Shown: positions 13,266 through 19,687 of the stretch, piece by piece | Layout of the letters: each line of letters starts with the position of its first letter | Numbering within the stretch: the first letter of the stretch is position 1 | Assembly (NCBI GenBank): GCA_910587205.1 | Contig: CAJULZ010000030.1 | Span: 1-24,480, forward strand | Direction: 5' to 3' | From: an uncultured Oscillospiraceae bacterium | GTDB taxonomy: Bacteria; Bacillota; Clostridia; Oscillospirales; Oscillospiraceae | DNA: 24,480 bases | The notes under the pieces: model-generated | Told to the model about the DNA's origin: nothing | Database searches by the model: none | What the model saw: only the letters and a program-made list of their open reading frames with translations | Translations under genes and position numbers: made by a program

Positions 13266-13473
13266 AAGCGGCAGCATAAATAGGGGTCCCTGCGTCGGAG
13301 CCCCCGCGCGCCGGAAGGGTATTCCCCGTCCGCCGTATAGGGGGTCACCCGTAATGGGGGTTCTTAGGGGGAAGCCCGCCTAAAGGACGCGGCCCGCCCT
13401 TGGGGCCGTGTCCGTCCGGCGGGATACCCCCTAAGCGTGTCTTTGGTTCCTTTCTGCACGGGCAGAAAGGAAC
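13266..13473 (+). repeat. Composite palindromic intergenic repeat, full copy C
   Basis: The order of parts matches copy B: AAGCGGCAGC (13266-13275), GCGCGCCGGA, then a large hairpin with arms CTTAGGGGGAAGCCCGCC (13363-13380) and GGCGGGATACCCCCTAAG (13418-13435). CGTGTCTTTG and a perfect 12-bp hairpin GTTCCTTTCTGC / GCAGAAAGGAAC (13446-13473, loop ACGG) follow. The second hairpin differs in sequence from copy B but both arms have changed together, so pairing is kept. It fills the gap between the T-box promoter and prmA; I see no gene in 13158-13525. Confidence 0.75.
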
Positions 13474-13506
13474 GCCCCCGGCAGGGCGCGCCCCTGCAAA
13501 ACCGGC

Positions 13507-13525
13507 GGGCGCACCATGTGCGCCC
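13507..13525. repeat. Hairpin abutting the prmA stop
   Basis: GGGCGCAC (13507-13514) and GTGCGCCC (13518-13525) form a perfect 8-bp stem around CAT, directly after the prmA stop on the - strand. There is no U tract, so it may protect the 3' end rather than terminate. Confidence 0.55.
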
Positions 13526-14467
13526 CTACATGATTTCCGCCTGGAACGCGTGCCAGCCGCCCCGCTCCAAATGGCGGGTGACGGCAAAGCCGTTTTGCTC
13601 CAAGGCGGCCTTCACCTCGTCCTGCCGCCCCTCGATGATGCCGGAGGTGAGGAATACCCCGTCCCCCGTCATGAATTCCCCGGCCTTTGCCGACAGGGGG
13701 ATGATGACGTCCGCCACAATATTGGCCAGCACCACCCGGTTCTGCCCCGGCCCCAGCCTGGCCGCCAGCTTGCCGTCCGCCAGCACGTCCCCGGCGTATA
13801 CGCTCAGCCGGTCGTCCCCGATCCCGTTCAGCGCCGCGTTCTCAAAGGCCACGTCCGCCGCCTTGGGGTCAATGTCCACCCCCACGGCCCGGGAGGCCCC
13901 TAAGGCCAGCGCCGCGATGGCCAGGATACCCGACCCGCAGCCCAAATCCAGCACCTTGTCCCCCGGCCGGAGGACGTCCTCCAGCAGCTCCAGGCACAGC
14001 TGGGTGGTGGGATGGGCCCCGGTGCCGAAGGTGAGGCCGGGGTTGAGGTACAGCGGCGTGCGCCCCTGGGGCGCCGGCTCCCCCCGCATCCAATCAGGGA
14101 CGATGTACACCCGTTTCCCCACCTGGATGGGCCGGTAATATTTCTGCCAGGAGGTGGCCCAGTCCTCTTCCCGCAGGGAGACTATCTGGGGCTCATACTC
14201 CTCCAGCCCCGTCAGGGTCCGCCGGAGCTGCTCCTGGCCCTCCTGGTTGTCGGGCACGTAGAACTTCACCCGGCTGGCCCCCTTCATGCGCCGGGCCAAG
14301 TCCTCGTCCACATAGTCCCAATACTGCCGGTTCTGCTCCAAGAACCGGAGGAAGTCCCCCTCCTCCTCCACCACCAGCCCGGTCATGCCGTTGGCGGTGA
14401 GTACGCTGCACACCCCGTCCAGCCTGTCCGCCGGGACGGGGAGGGTCACCTCTAACCATGTATCCAT
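13526..14467 (-). CDS. prmA: Ribosomal protein L11 methyltransferase
   Basis: A 313-residue SAM-dependent enzyme that methylates ribosomal protein L11. The N-terminal substrate-recognition domain (residues ~1-110) contains WLEVTLPVPADRLDGV and the conserved EDWATSWQKYYRP. The catalytic domain has PGLTFGTGAHPTTQLCLELL (143-162), SAM motif I VLDLGCGSGILAIAA (172-186), the acidic motif GVDIDP (196-201), and LANIVADVI, the PrmA equivalent of the NPPY-type loop. Length fits the family. AAAGGAG lies six bases before the ATG. There is a 315-base gap upstream to the next - strand gene; it holds a perfect hairpin, an A/T-rich inverted repeat and a parS-like site. Confidence 0.96.
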   Translation of the reverse strand: MDTWLEVTLPVPADRLDGVCSVLTANGMTGLVVEEEGDFLRFLEQNRQYWDYVDEDLARRMKGASRVKFYVPDNQEGQEQLRRTLTGLEEYEPQIVSLREEDWATSWQKYYRPIQVGKRVYIVPDWMRGEPAPQGRTPLYLNPGLTFGTGAHPTTQLCLELLEDVLRPGDKVLDLGCGSGILAIAALALGASRAVGVDIDPKAADVAFENAALNGIGDDRLSVYAGDVLADGKLAARLGPGQNRVVLANIVADVIIPLSAKAGEFMTGDGVFLTSGIIEGRQDEVKAALEQNGFAVTRHLERGGWHAFQAEIM

Positions 14468-14546
14468 AATAGCTCCTTTCTGGCGGGCCTCCAGCGGGGG
14501 CCGCGGCCGCGTCGCGCGGGGAACGGGGTCGGCCGGCGGCGTTCGC

Positions 14547-14587
14547 GGCCAGGGAAAATCTTGCAGGATGCAAGATTTTCCCTGGCC
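14547..14587. repeat. Perfect 19-bp inverted repeat
   Basis: GGCCAGGGAAAATCTTGCA (14547-14565) and its exact complement (14569-14587) surround a 3-base loop. The element lies in the gap upstream of prmA. No U tract follows on either strand, so it does not look like an ordinary terminator. It is more like a mobile palindromic element or an mRNA processing site in the prmA leader. Confidence 0.75.
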
Positions 14588-14629
14588 CCGGCGGGGTGGG
14601 GGCGGGGTGCGCAGCGTGCAATGCCCGCG

Positions 14630-14659
14630 AAAAAAACGGCCTAAAAATCCCGTTTTTTT
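14630..14659. repeat. A/T-rich inverted repeat, possible weak terminator
   Basis: AAAAAAACGG (14630-14639) and CCGTTTTTTT (14650-14659) form a 10-bp stem with a 10-base loop, symmetric on both strands. It lies downstream of the 14783-15097 gene and could serve as a weak terminator for that - strand transcript. Confidence 0.45.
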
Positions 14660-14754
14660 CGATTTTTTCCCGGAAAAATCCCCGCGGTTTCCGGAGTTTC
14701 CCAGTATTTTCCCGCCAGTTAGTTCTATTTTGAACCATTATCCGCCGCTGCCGC

Positions 14755-14770
14755 CGTTTCACGTGAAACA
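14755..14770. promoter_or_regulatory. parS-like site, 15 of 16 consensus bases
   Basis: The sequence CGTTTCACGTGAAACA contains the perfect 14-base palindrome GTTTCACGTGAAAC and differs from firmicute parS only at its first base. It is intergenic, twelve bases after the stop of the 14783-15097 gene. ParB (Spo0J) binding is expected from the strongly conserved core. It pairs with the site at 4315, 10.4 kb away. Confidence 0.75.
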
Positions 14771-14782
14771 TCTGTCTGTATT

Positions 14783-15097
14783 TTACTTCACCTTGATCTG
14801 CTTGACGCTGTCCAGCCGGATGAGCTTTTCGCACTCATTTTTCTTGCCCTCGTTGGCCAGCACCAGCGCCCAGTCCTCGTCGGCGTCCAGGATTTTGCAC
14901 TGCTTGCCCATCACGTCGCCGTCCCCGGCCTCCACAGTGAGCATGACGGTCTTGCCCACCTGCTTCCGGATCTGCTCCCCCAGCCCCGCTGCCCGGACGG
15001 AACCCAGGCCGTTCTCCCGGATAATCCGTTCCAGACGGCTCACCTTGCCCATAAGGACAAGCACCATAACAAACGCGAAAACTCCCATGTATTCCAT
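14783..15097 (-). CDS. Membrane-anchored protein sharing a domain with the adjacent XRE regulator
   Basis: I do not recognise a named family. The 104-residue protein starts with a membrane segment (MGVFAFVMVLVLMGKV, ~4-19), then a short helix (RLERIIRENGL), then a small beta-rich domain from ~40 to the end (GKTVMLTVEAGDGDVMGKQC, DEDWALVLANEGKK, EKLIRLDSVKQIKVK). That domain resembles the C-terminal domain of the XRE regulator encoded 13 bases upstream: both show KQ.GK.V.LT, a C.I.D.D..WA core and a closing LI.L..I..I strand. The protein probably sits at the inner membrane with the domain in the cytoplasm, where it could pair with the regulator. The beta-barrel (Sm/SH3-like) idea is inference. 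Confidence 0.72.
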   Translation of the reverse strand: MEYMGVFAFVMVLVLMGKVSRLERIIRENGLGSVRAAGLGEQIRKQVGKTVMLTVEAGDGDVMGKQCKILDADEDWALVLANEGKKNECEKLIRLDSVKQIKVK

Positions 15098-15110
15098 ATC
15101 CCGGCCCCCC

Positions 15111-15596
15111 TCAGTTCAGCTCCAGGGGGGAGCGGCGGGCCGCCTCCCCGTCCTTGAGGAAGGTGATGGTGCTGATGGCGGACAGGGGGATGAGCCGCAC
15201 CTCGTTCTTGTCCGGCTTCTTCTTGTTTATCACGACCTCCACGTTGGCCCAGGCCCCGTCAAAGTCCTGGATGACGCACCAGTCGTGGATCACGGGCATC
15301 CCGTCGTCATTGTCATAGAAGGTCAGCTTCACCCGCTTCCCCTGGGCCTGCTTCAGCAGCCGCGTCACCGGGGGCTTGATGGGCGTCCCCTTTTCGTCCA
15401 CCCCGTCTTGGAGGAGGTAGTCGCAGCTCACCTCCAGGATCTGCGCCATGCGCACGATCTTGTCCGTCTCAGGATAGGCCGCGTCCGATTCCCAGCGGCT
15501 CACCGCCTGCCGGGTCACGTCCAGCTGCTGGGCCAGCTGCTCCTGGGTCAGGTTTTTGGCCCGCCGGGCCTCGGCCAGTTTGTTTCCTAAACTCAT
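15111..15596 (-). CDS. XRE-family transcriptional regulator with C-terminal beta domain
   Basis: A 161-residue regulator. Residues 1-65 are a canonical Cro/C1 helix-turn-helix (KLAEARRAKNLTQEQLAQQL, then DVTRQAVSRWESDAAYPETD and a closing VSCDYLLQDGV). Residues ~80-150 form a beta-rich domain (KQAQGKRVKLTFYDNDDG, HDWCVIQDFDGAWANVEVVI, VRLIPLSAISTITFLKDGE) similar to the domain of the membrane protein encoded directly downstream. The pair is separated by 13 bases, so likely one operon. A weak promoter (TGGTCA, 16 bases, TATGCT) lies about 35-60 bases upstream of the ATG, with GAGGTGAT as ribosome binding site. The DNA-binding assignment is firm; its targets are unknown. Confidence 0.85.
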   Translation of the reverse strand: MSLGNKLAEARRAKNLTQEQLAQQLDVTRQAVSRWESDAAYPETDKIVRMAQILEVSCDYLLQDGVDEKGTPIKPPVTRLLKQAQGKRVKLTFYDNDDGMPVIHDWCVIQDFDGAWANVEVVINKKKPDKNEVRLIPLSAISTITFLKDGEAARRSPLELN

Positions 15597-15873
15597 AACA
15601 TCACCTCATGGATTGGATGCTTCCAGCATACCAAATCCGGCCCGATTGACCAGCGTTTTCCCGTTTCAAAATGTAACGTTTGGGTTGCATAGAAGCGCAA
15701 AGCCGTCGTGGGCAGCGCAGGAAGCCCATATGGGACCCTGCAAAGCCGCCCTTTGGCTTTGCGGGGAGAGGAAAAGCAAGGAAGCGGACGCAGTTTTCGC
15801 CGCAGGCGGAACCGAAGTCCAGCGGACTTTGCTTTGACGATAGCCGCGCGCCGTGAACAGGTGAAGCGTGACA
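15597..15873. other. Intergenic region between the XRE gene and gatD
   Basis: No credible coding sequence is seen. The part near 15600-15660 holds the likely XRE promoter. The rest contains small hairpins: GCAAAGCC / GGCTTTGC (15740-15747 and 15755-15762), AAGTCC / GGACTT (15815-15820 and 15824-15829), and the palindrome CCCATATGGG (15725-15734). None has a U tract that would mark a clear gatD terminator. Confidence 0.6.
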
Positions 15874-16593
15874 TCAACGGGCGGTTAATTCCTTCAAGGT
15901 GACCGCATACGCCTCCCGCTCGTAGGGCAGGACGGGGAGCTGCTCCGGCAGCTCCCACCCCTTGGCCTCAAACAGGCGGCGGATGAGGAAATCGGTGAAG
16001 TCCGGGTTTTTCACCAGGATGGGGCCGGTGAGGTGGGTGGCAAACACATTGCCGTTCACATAGCCCTCCGGCCCCTTGTCCTCCTCGTTGCCAAAGCCAA
16101 GACTCAGCCTATCGAACAGGGGCGGCGCGTCCTCCGTCACCGAGCACTTGTTCATGAAACCCACCACCGCGCTTTCCCACAAGGGGGTGTGGGCCACCAC
16201 GTCGCACGGGTCGCGGCGGTCCGTCTCCACGGTGGCAAAGTCCGCAAGCCCCAGGCAGGGCCAGGTTTTCCCCGCGGCGTCCACAATGGATATGCCCAGC
16301 GTCTCCATGGCGCTCCCGGTGAACAGCACCGCCGCCCCCCGGTCAATGGCGGCTTTCAGGGCCTCCTTATGGGGCAGCAGGGCGGAAAGCGCCGCCTTCT
16401 GGGTGCGCTCGGTCCCCGCGCCCATGTAGATGAAATCGGCGTGTTCAAAATCCGGCGTGTCCTCAAACAGGGCGGTCTCCACCGCGACGGACACCCCCGC
16501 CGCCTCCAGGTGCCGCCGCAGCACCGCCACGTTGGCGTACTCCCCATACAGGGACATGCAGTCGGGGTAAAGGTGTAAAATTGTTAATTCCAT
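15874..16593 (-). CDS. gatD: GatD-like glutamine amidotransferase, catalytic Cys missing
   Basis: A 239-residue CobB/CobQ-type class I amidotransferase of the GatD family. With MurT, GatD normally amidates the D-Glu of lipid II, supplying ammonia from glutamine. Family features are LHLYPDCMSLYGEYANV at the N-terminus, GAGTERTQ (58-65), and the His-bearing segment ATHLTGPILVKNPDFTDFL (185-203, H187). The nucleophile loop, normally CGGYQ-like before LG, reads FTGSAMETLG (91-100): the aligned position is Gly93 and no Cys is in the loop. Glutaminase activity is therefore doubtful. GAGGAA lies nine bases before the ATG. In most Firmicutes murT and gatD are adjacent; here a decayed gene lies between them, and it overlaps the gatD start by ten bases. 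Confidence 0.8.
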   Translation of the reverse strand: MELTILHLYPDCMSLYGEYANVAVLRRHLEAAGVSVAVETALFEDTPDFEHADFIYMGAGTERTQKAALSALLPHKEALKAAIDRGAAVLFTGSAMETLGISIVDAAGKTWPCLGLADFATVETDRRDPCDVVAHTPLWESAVVGFMNKCSVTEDAPPLFDRLSLGFGNEEDKGPEGYVNGNVFATHLTGPILVKNPDFTDFLIRRLFEAKGWELPEQLPVLPYEREAYAVTLKELTAR

Positions 16594-16805
16594 ATCGGCT
16601 TTTTCCTCATTTCTAAATCACGGGCGTGTTCCGCGGCCGGGCGGTCCGGCCTATCCGCCATGGGGGAGGTACAGCCCAAATCGATATCCGGCGTCAGTTC
16701 CTTGATGCCATACAGCACCATAGCCGCGCCTGACGTCACCCAATATTCGTCCCTATCAAACGCCGCGTCTTTCAGTAAACATCTTATTTCTTCTTTACTC
16801 AGCAT
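16584..16805 (-). pseudogene. Remnant of a nucleotidyltransferase-fold protein
   Basis: This 73-codon frame opens like a small nucleotidyltransferase-related (AbiEii/DUF6036-like) protein: YWVTSGAAMVLYGIKELTPDIDLGCTS matches the G-A-A-hydrophobic-L-x-G plus DIDLG active-site pattern (D-x-D). It stops far short of the usual ~150 residues. After DLGCTSPMADRP the sequence becomes Ala/Arg/Pro-rich and then reads RDLEMRKK, so it looks like an N-terminal fragment fused to a C-terminal end by internal deletion. GGAAGGTG precedes the ATG, and it may still be translated. It sits between murT (29-base gap) and gatD (10-base overlap). Family assignment is from pattern only. Confidence 0.6.
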
Positions 16806-16834
16806 CGAAACACCTTCCGCCTCACGCCCCGTGC

Positions 16835-18166
16835 CTAATCCCGCTTCACGTGGGCCAGCAGCTTGTCCCGGTCGGAGAAGCAGGTGACCACGTACACGTC
16901 CTCGTCCCCCGCATCCCGGAGGCTGTCGGCGGCGGTGCGGATCTCCTCGCCCACCTCCACCTTGTCCGCCGGGATATGGCTGTACTTGAACCGCACGGCC
17001 AGGTCGTTGCAGTACTTGCCGTACAGCATCACCTTTTGGACATGGGGGCAGTTAAGGCGGTCGAAGTCGATGTCCCACAGCCAGCTGGTTTCCCCGGTAA
17101 AGTACTTCCTGCTGATGGCGTCCACGATGACCAGCACGGTGCAGGGCTCCGGCCTGGCGGCGATATAGGCCAGGTTGGTGTCGTAGGCCACCGAGTTCTC
17201 ATGCTTGGAGGTGAGCAGGGTCCCCCGGTGCTGCCCCAGGGTGAACGTGACCATCCGGCCGTTTTTCAGCATGTAGTTATTGATCACCCCGGCCATGGCG
17301 GCCGTGCCAACCCCCGTCAGGGCGCACACCGACCAGGCCGCCAGGATGTTGTACACGTTGTAGATGCTCTTGAAGGCCAACGAGATCTCCGTCTCGCCGT
17401 TGATGGTGAGCGTCCCCGCCTGCAAATCCAGGGCGGTGACGGAAAAATCGGCGCCGTGCCGCATGTGACCGCAATTGGGACAGGAATAGTGCCCGATATG
17501 GGCGTAGTGATAGCAGGAGTACTCCATCCTCCCCTTGCATACCGGGCAGCGGGCCCCGTCGTGGTACACGCCGTGGTGCTCCTTGGTGCTCACGGAACAC
17601 TCGTCCAGCCCAAACCACTTCACCTTGGCGGGATCGTGCCCCTGGGCGAAACAGGACGCCAGCGGGTCGTCCGCGTTGAGCACCAAGGTGGTCTCAGGGT
17701 GCACCGCGTCCTTGACGGCGTCAAACACCCCTTCCGGATGGCCGTTTCGGGTGAGCTGGTCCCGGTACAGGTTGGTGATGACGAAGTGGGAGGGGTGGAA
17801 CCATTTGAAGGTGTGCCGGGCGTAGCGCTCATCGCTCTCCAGCAGCAGCACGTCCCCCCGCATCTTCCCGCCCAGGGTGCAGTTGGACAGGATGAGGGTG
17901 GCCACGCCCTCGATCTGGTTGGACCCTTCTTTGTTGTACACCACGCTTTTCCCGTCCGCGGCCAGGATGGCGGCGATCATCTCCACGGTGGAGGTCTTGC
18001 CGTTGGAGCCGGTGACGGCGATAACATGGGCGGGCAGCCTCACCCGCCCCAGCACATCGGGGCAGAGCTTCAGCGCGAACTGCCCCGGCAGGGAGCTGCC
18101 CTTGCCCGCCAGCCCGCCGATAAAGCGCAGGATTTTGCACACCGCAATGGCCAAGAATACTTTCAT
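16835..18166 (-). CDS. murT: MurT-like Mur ligase (lipid II isoglutaminyl synthase subunit)
   Basis: A 443-residue Mur-ligase-fold protein of the MurT type. It has the ATP-binding P-loop VTGSNGKTST (51-60), NKEGSN (78-83), the MurT-specific zinc ribbon C207-x2-C210 with C229-x2-C232, and the DUF1727-type C-terminal domain. MurT and GatD together amidate lipid II; MurT also contributes an Asp to the triad. That segment, usually of the form ADG.D.SWLWD, reads FTGETSWLWDIDF here, so the Asp appears replaced by Glu. The start ATG 18166 (MKVFLAIAVCKILR) has AGAGGAAG upstream; a longer in-frame start at 18241 overlaps the previous gene and is rejected. It lies 14 bases after the GyrI-like gene and is likely co-transcribed with it. 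Confidence 0.87.
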   Translation of the reverse strand: MKVFLAIAVCKILRFIGGLAGKGSSLPGQFALKLCPDVLGRVRLPAHVIAVTGSNGKTSTVEMIAAILAADGKSVVYNKEGSNQIEGVATLILSNCTLGGKMRGDVLLLESDERYARHTFKWFHPSHFVITNLYRDQLTRNGHPEGVFDAVKDAVHPETTLVLNADDPLASCFAQGHDPAKVKWFGLDECSVSTKEHHGVYHDGARCPVCKGRMEYSCYHYAHIGHYSCPNCGHMRHGADFSVTALDLQAGTLTINGETEISLAFKSIYNVYNILAAWSVCALTGVGTAAMAGVINNYMLKNGRMVTFTLGQHRGTLLTSKHENSVAYDTNLAYIAARPEPCTVLVIVDAISRKYFTGETSWLWDIDFDRLNCPHVQKVMLYGKYCNDLAVRFKYSHIPADKVEVGEEIRTAADSLRDAGDEDVYVVTCFSDRDKLLAHVKRD

Positions 18167-18180
18167 GTCGATGCTTCCTC

Positions 18181-18654
18181 TCACAGTCGTTTGAATGGGA
18201 AGAACAAATACAGCTGCCCGCCTTCCGCCGGGCGCTGGCACTCCTGCACCGCCCCGGCCAGGGGAAGGCCCCGGCGCTCCAGTTCATCCAAACCCGCCCG
18301 GAACGCGGCGGCATAGTCCCCCTCCGCCCGGACCCGCAGGCAGGCAAAGGCGGGCAGCGTCCATTTCACCCAGCCCTCCGGCGGCAGGGCCTCCGGGGGG
18401 ACCTGGACCCCCGCCAGGTAGAGCCCCTGGGAGAACCCGGCCCCCCAGGGCAGGAAAGAGCGGGACAAATCGCTCATCGCGCCCCAAAAACCCACAGGCA
18501 CGCCGTTTTTGTCCCGCAGGGCCAGCGCCTCCACCTCGCCAAAGCGGGCGTTGGCCTGCGCCCACAGGGCGGGGGCGGGGTTATGTCCCGGCTCTGCCCC
18601 GCCCTCCATGCCGATGACGGAACCGGCAGGCAGCTCACAGGTCACGATCTCCAT
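18181..18654 (-). CDS. GyrI-like effector-binding domain protein
   Basis: A 157-residue stand-alone protein resembling the GyrI/AraC effector-binding fold. It contains LWAQANARFGEVEALALRDK in the middle, DKNGVPVGFWGAMSDLSRSF, a central YLAGVQVPPEALPPEGW that recalls the 'AG..V' strand of the fold, and a closing QLYLFFPFKRL strand typical of the domain's last beta strand (..YLPI). Such proteins bind small amphipathic molecules; some inhibit gyrase or hydrolyse cyclopropanoids. There is no DNA-binding domain. The start at 18654 follows GAGGGGGG and overlaps the GNAT gene by 20 bases, so it is coupled to the acetyltransferase. A role in drug response is plausible but inferred. Confidence 0.72.
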   Translation of the reverse strand: MEIVTCELPAGSVIGMEGGAEPGHNPAPALWAQANARFGEVEALALRDKNGVPVGFWGAMSDLSRSFLPWGAGFSQGLYLAGVQVPPEALPPEGWVKWTLPAFACLRVRAEGDYAAAFRAGLDELERRGLPLAGAVQECQRPAEGGQLYLFFPFKRL

Positions 18655-19687
18655 TGTACCGCCCCCCTCGCAAGCGTTTTGTAAAACAGACGATCCGGTT
18701 GGCCTCGGCAAAGCCCGCCGCCAGATGGAAGGCGGCGCTGTCTGTGTTGCCCAGCTCGCAGTCGCTGGCAAATTCCACGCACCCCCGCGCCCGCGCCCAG
18801 TCCTCGCAGGCGGACAACAGGGCCGTTGCCGCGCCGCGCCGCCGGAATCCTGTTCGGACGTAGATTGCCTCCAAATAGCCCACCGGACTGGTTTCCGTCC
18901 CCTCCACGTAGTCGCGGCGGAGCTGGCACTGGGCAAAGCCCACTGGCGCGCCGTCCTGCGTGGCGAGGAACACCGCGCACTCCGAAGGGGACAGCGCCTC
19001 CCACTCCGCCAGCAGCTCCCCTGGAGCGTGCCCCGGAAACAGCTCGTCCGCCAGCAGGGCGGCCTGGGCCAGGGTCTTCCCGCCCGCCCTGCCGACCACA
19101 GGCTTGGGGCCCCTGTCCTGCGGCGGCCGCTCCGCCTTTTTCAACTCCCGCCACTCGTCCTCCAGGATCGCCATGAGAATATCGTCCCCATAGCCTGCTC
19201 CGTCCGGCACCGCCTCCCGGCGGACGCCCTCCCGCCGGAAGCCCGCCTTCTCATAAGCCCGTACCGCTCTGGGGTTAAAGGAAAACACGTCCAGCTCCAG
19301 CCGGTGGAGCCCCAGCGTCTCAAACGCGTAATCCCGTGTCAGCCGCGCCGCCCAGGAACCGATCCCCTTCCCGCAGCTGTCCGAGCGGAACAGGGCGATC
19401 CGGAAGTTGGCGCACCGGGCCTCCCGGTCGATCTCGTTGATCACGCTCTCGCCCAGAATGCGCCCATCCGGGCCAATGATGAGGAAGTCGGCCCGGTCCT
19501 CCGCCGTGAGGCAGCGCTGGAAGTGGGCCATGACCTCCTCCCGGGTGAAATCGGAGCGGCTGCCCGTCAGCCGGTCCACCTCGGCATCCACGCCGAAGCC
19601 CTGTTCCCAGTAGGCGTCCCCGTCCTCCGGGCGGATGGGGCGCAGGGTGTAGCCGTCCTTTTCCCAAATCTGATTTATTCCCTTCAT
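18635..19687 (-). CDS. Double GNAT acetyltransferase; C-terminal half AAC(6')-I-like
   Basis: A 350-residue fusion of two GNAT domains. The first (~1-180) is RimJ/RimL-like: YTLRPIRPEDGDAYWEQGFG, acetyl-CoA loop CGKGIGSWAARL (105-116), and FNPRAVRAYEKAGFRREG (137-154). The second (~200-340) closely follows the aminoglycoside 6'-N-acetyltransferase type I pattern: LLADELFPGH, then YVEGTETSPVGYLEAIYV (260-277), acetyl-CoA loop RRRGAATALL (282-291), EFASDCELGNTDSAAFH (305-321), and FTKRL. AAC(6')-I enzymes acetylate the 6' amine of kanamycin-class drugs. Whether this protein does so is unproven; some relatives act on other amines. The start overlaps the mnmG stop (ATGA), and the 3' end overlaps the GyrI-like gene. 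Confidence 0.85.
   Translation of the reverse strand: MKGINQIWEKDGYTLRPIRPEDGDAYWEQGFGVDAEVDRLTGSRSDFTREEVMAHFQRCLTAEDRADFLIIGPDGRILGESVINEIDREARCANFRIALFRSDSCGKGIGSWAARLTRDYAFETLGLHRLELDVFSFNPRAVRAYEKAGFRREGVRREAVPDGAGYGDDILMAILEDEWRELKKAERPPQDRGPKPVVGRAGGKTLAQAALLADELFPGHAPGELLAEWEALSPSECAVFLATQDGAPVGFAQCQLRRDYVEGTETSPVGYLEAIYVRTGFRRRGAATALLSACEDWARARGCVEFASDCELGNTDSAAFHLAAGFAEANRIVCFTKRLRGGRYNGDRDL

Noticed and set aside
14547..14587. The 19-bp hairpin as a rho-independent terminator
   Set aside because: No U tract follows on either strand, so it was listed as a repeat instead.
16850..18316. 488-codon open frame on the + strand
   Set aside because: It is antisense to murT, which has P-loop and zinc-ribbon motifs in the opposite frame.
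18655..18936. Longer start for the GyrI-like gene
   Set aside because: The extra 94 residues overlap the AAC(6')-like coding sequence in another frame and look random; ATG 18654 has a ribosome binding site.
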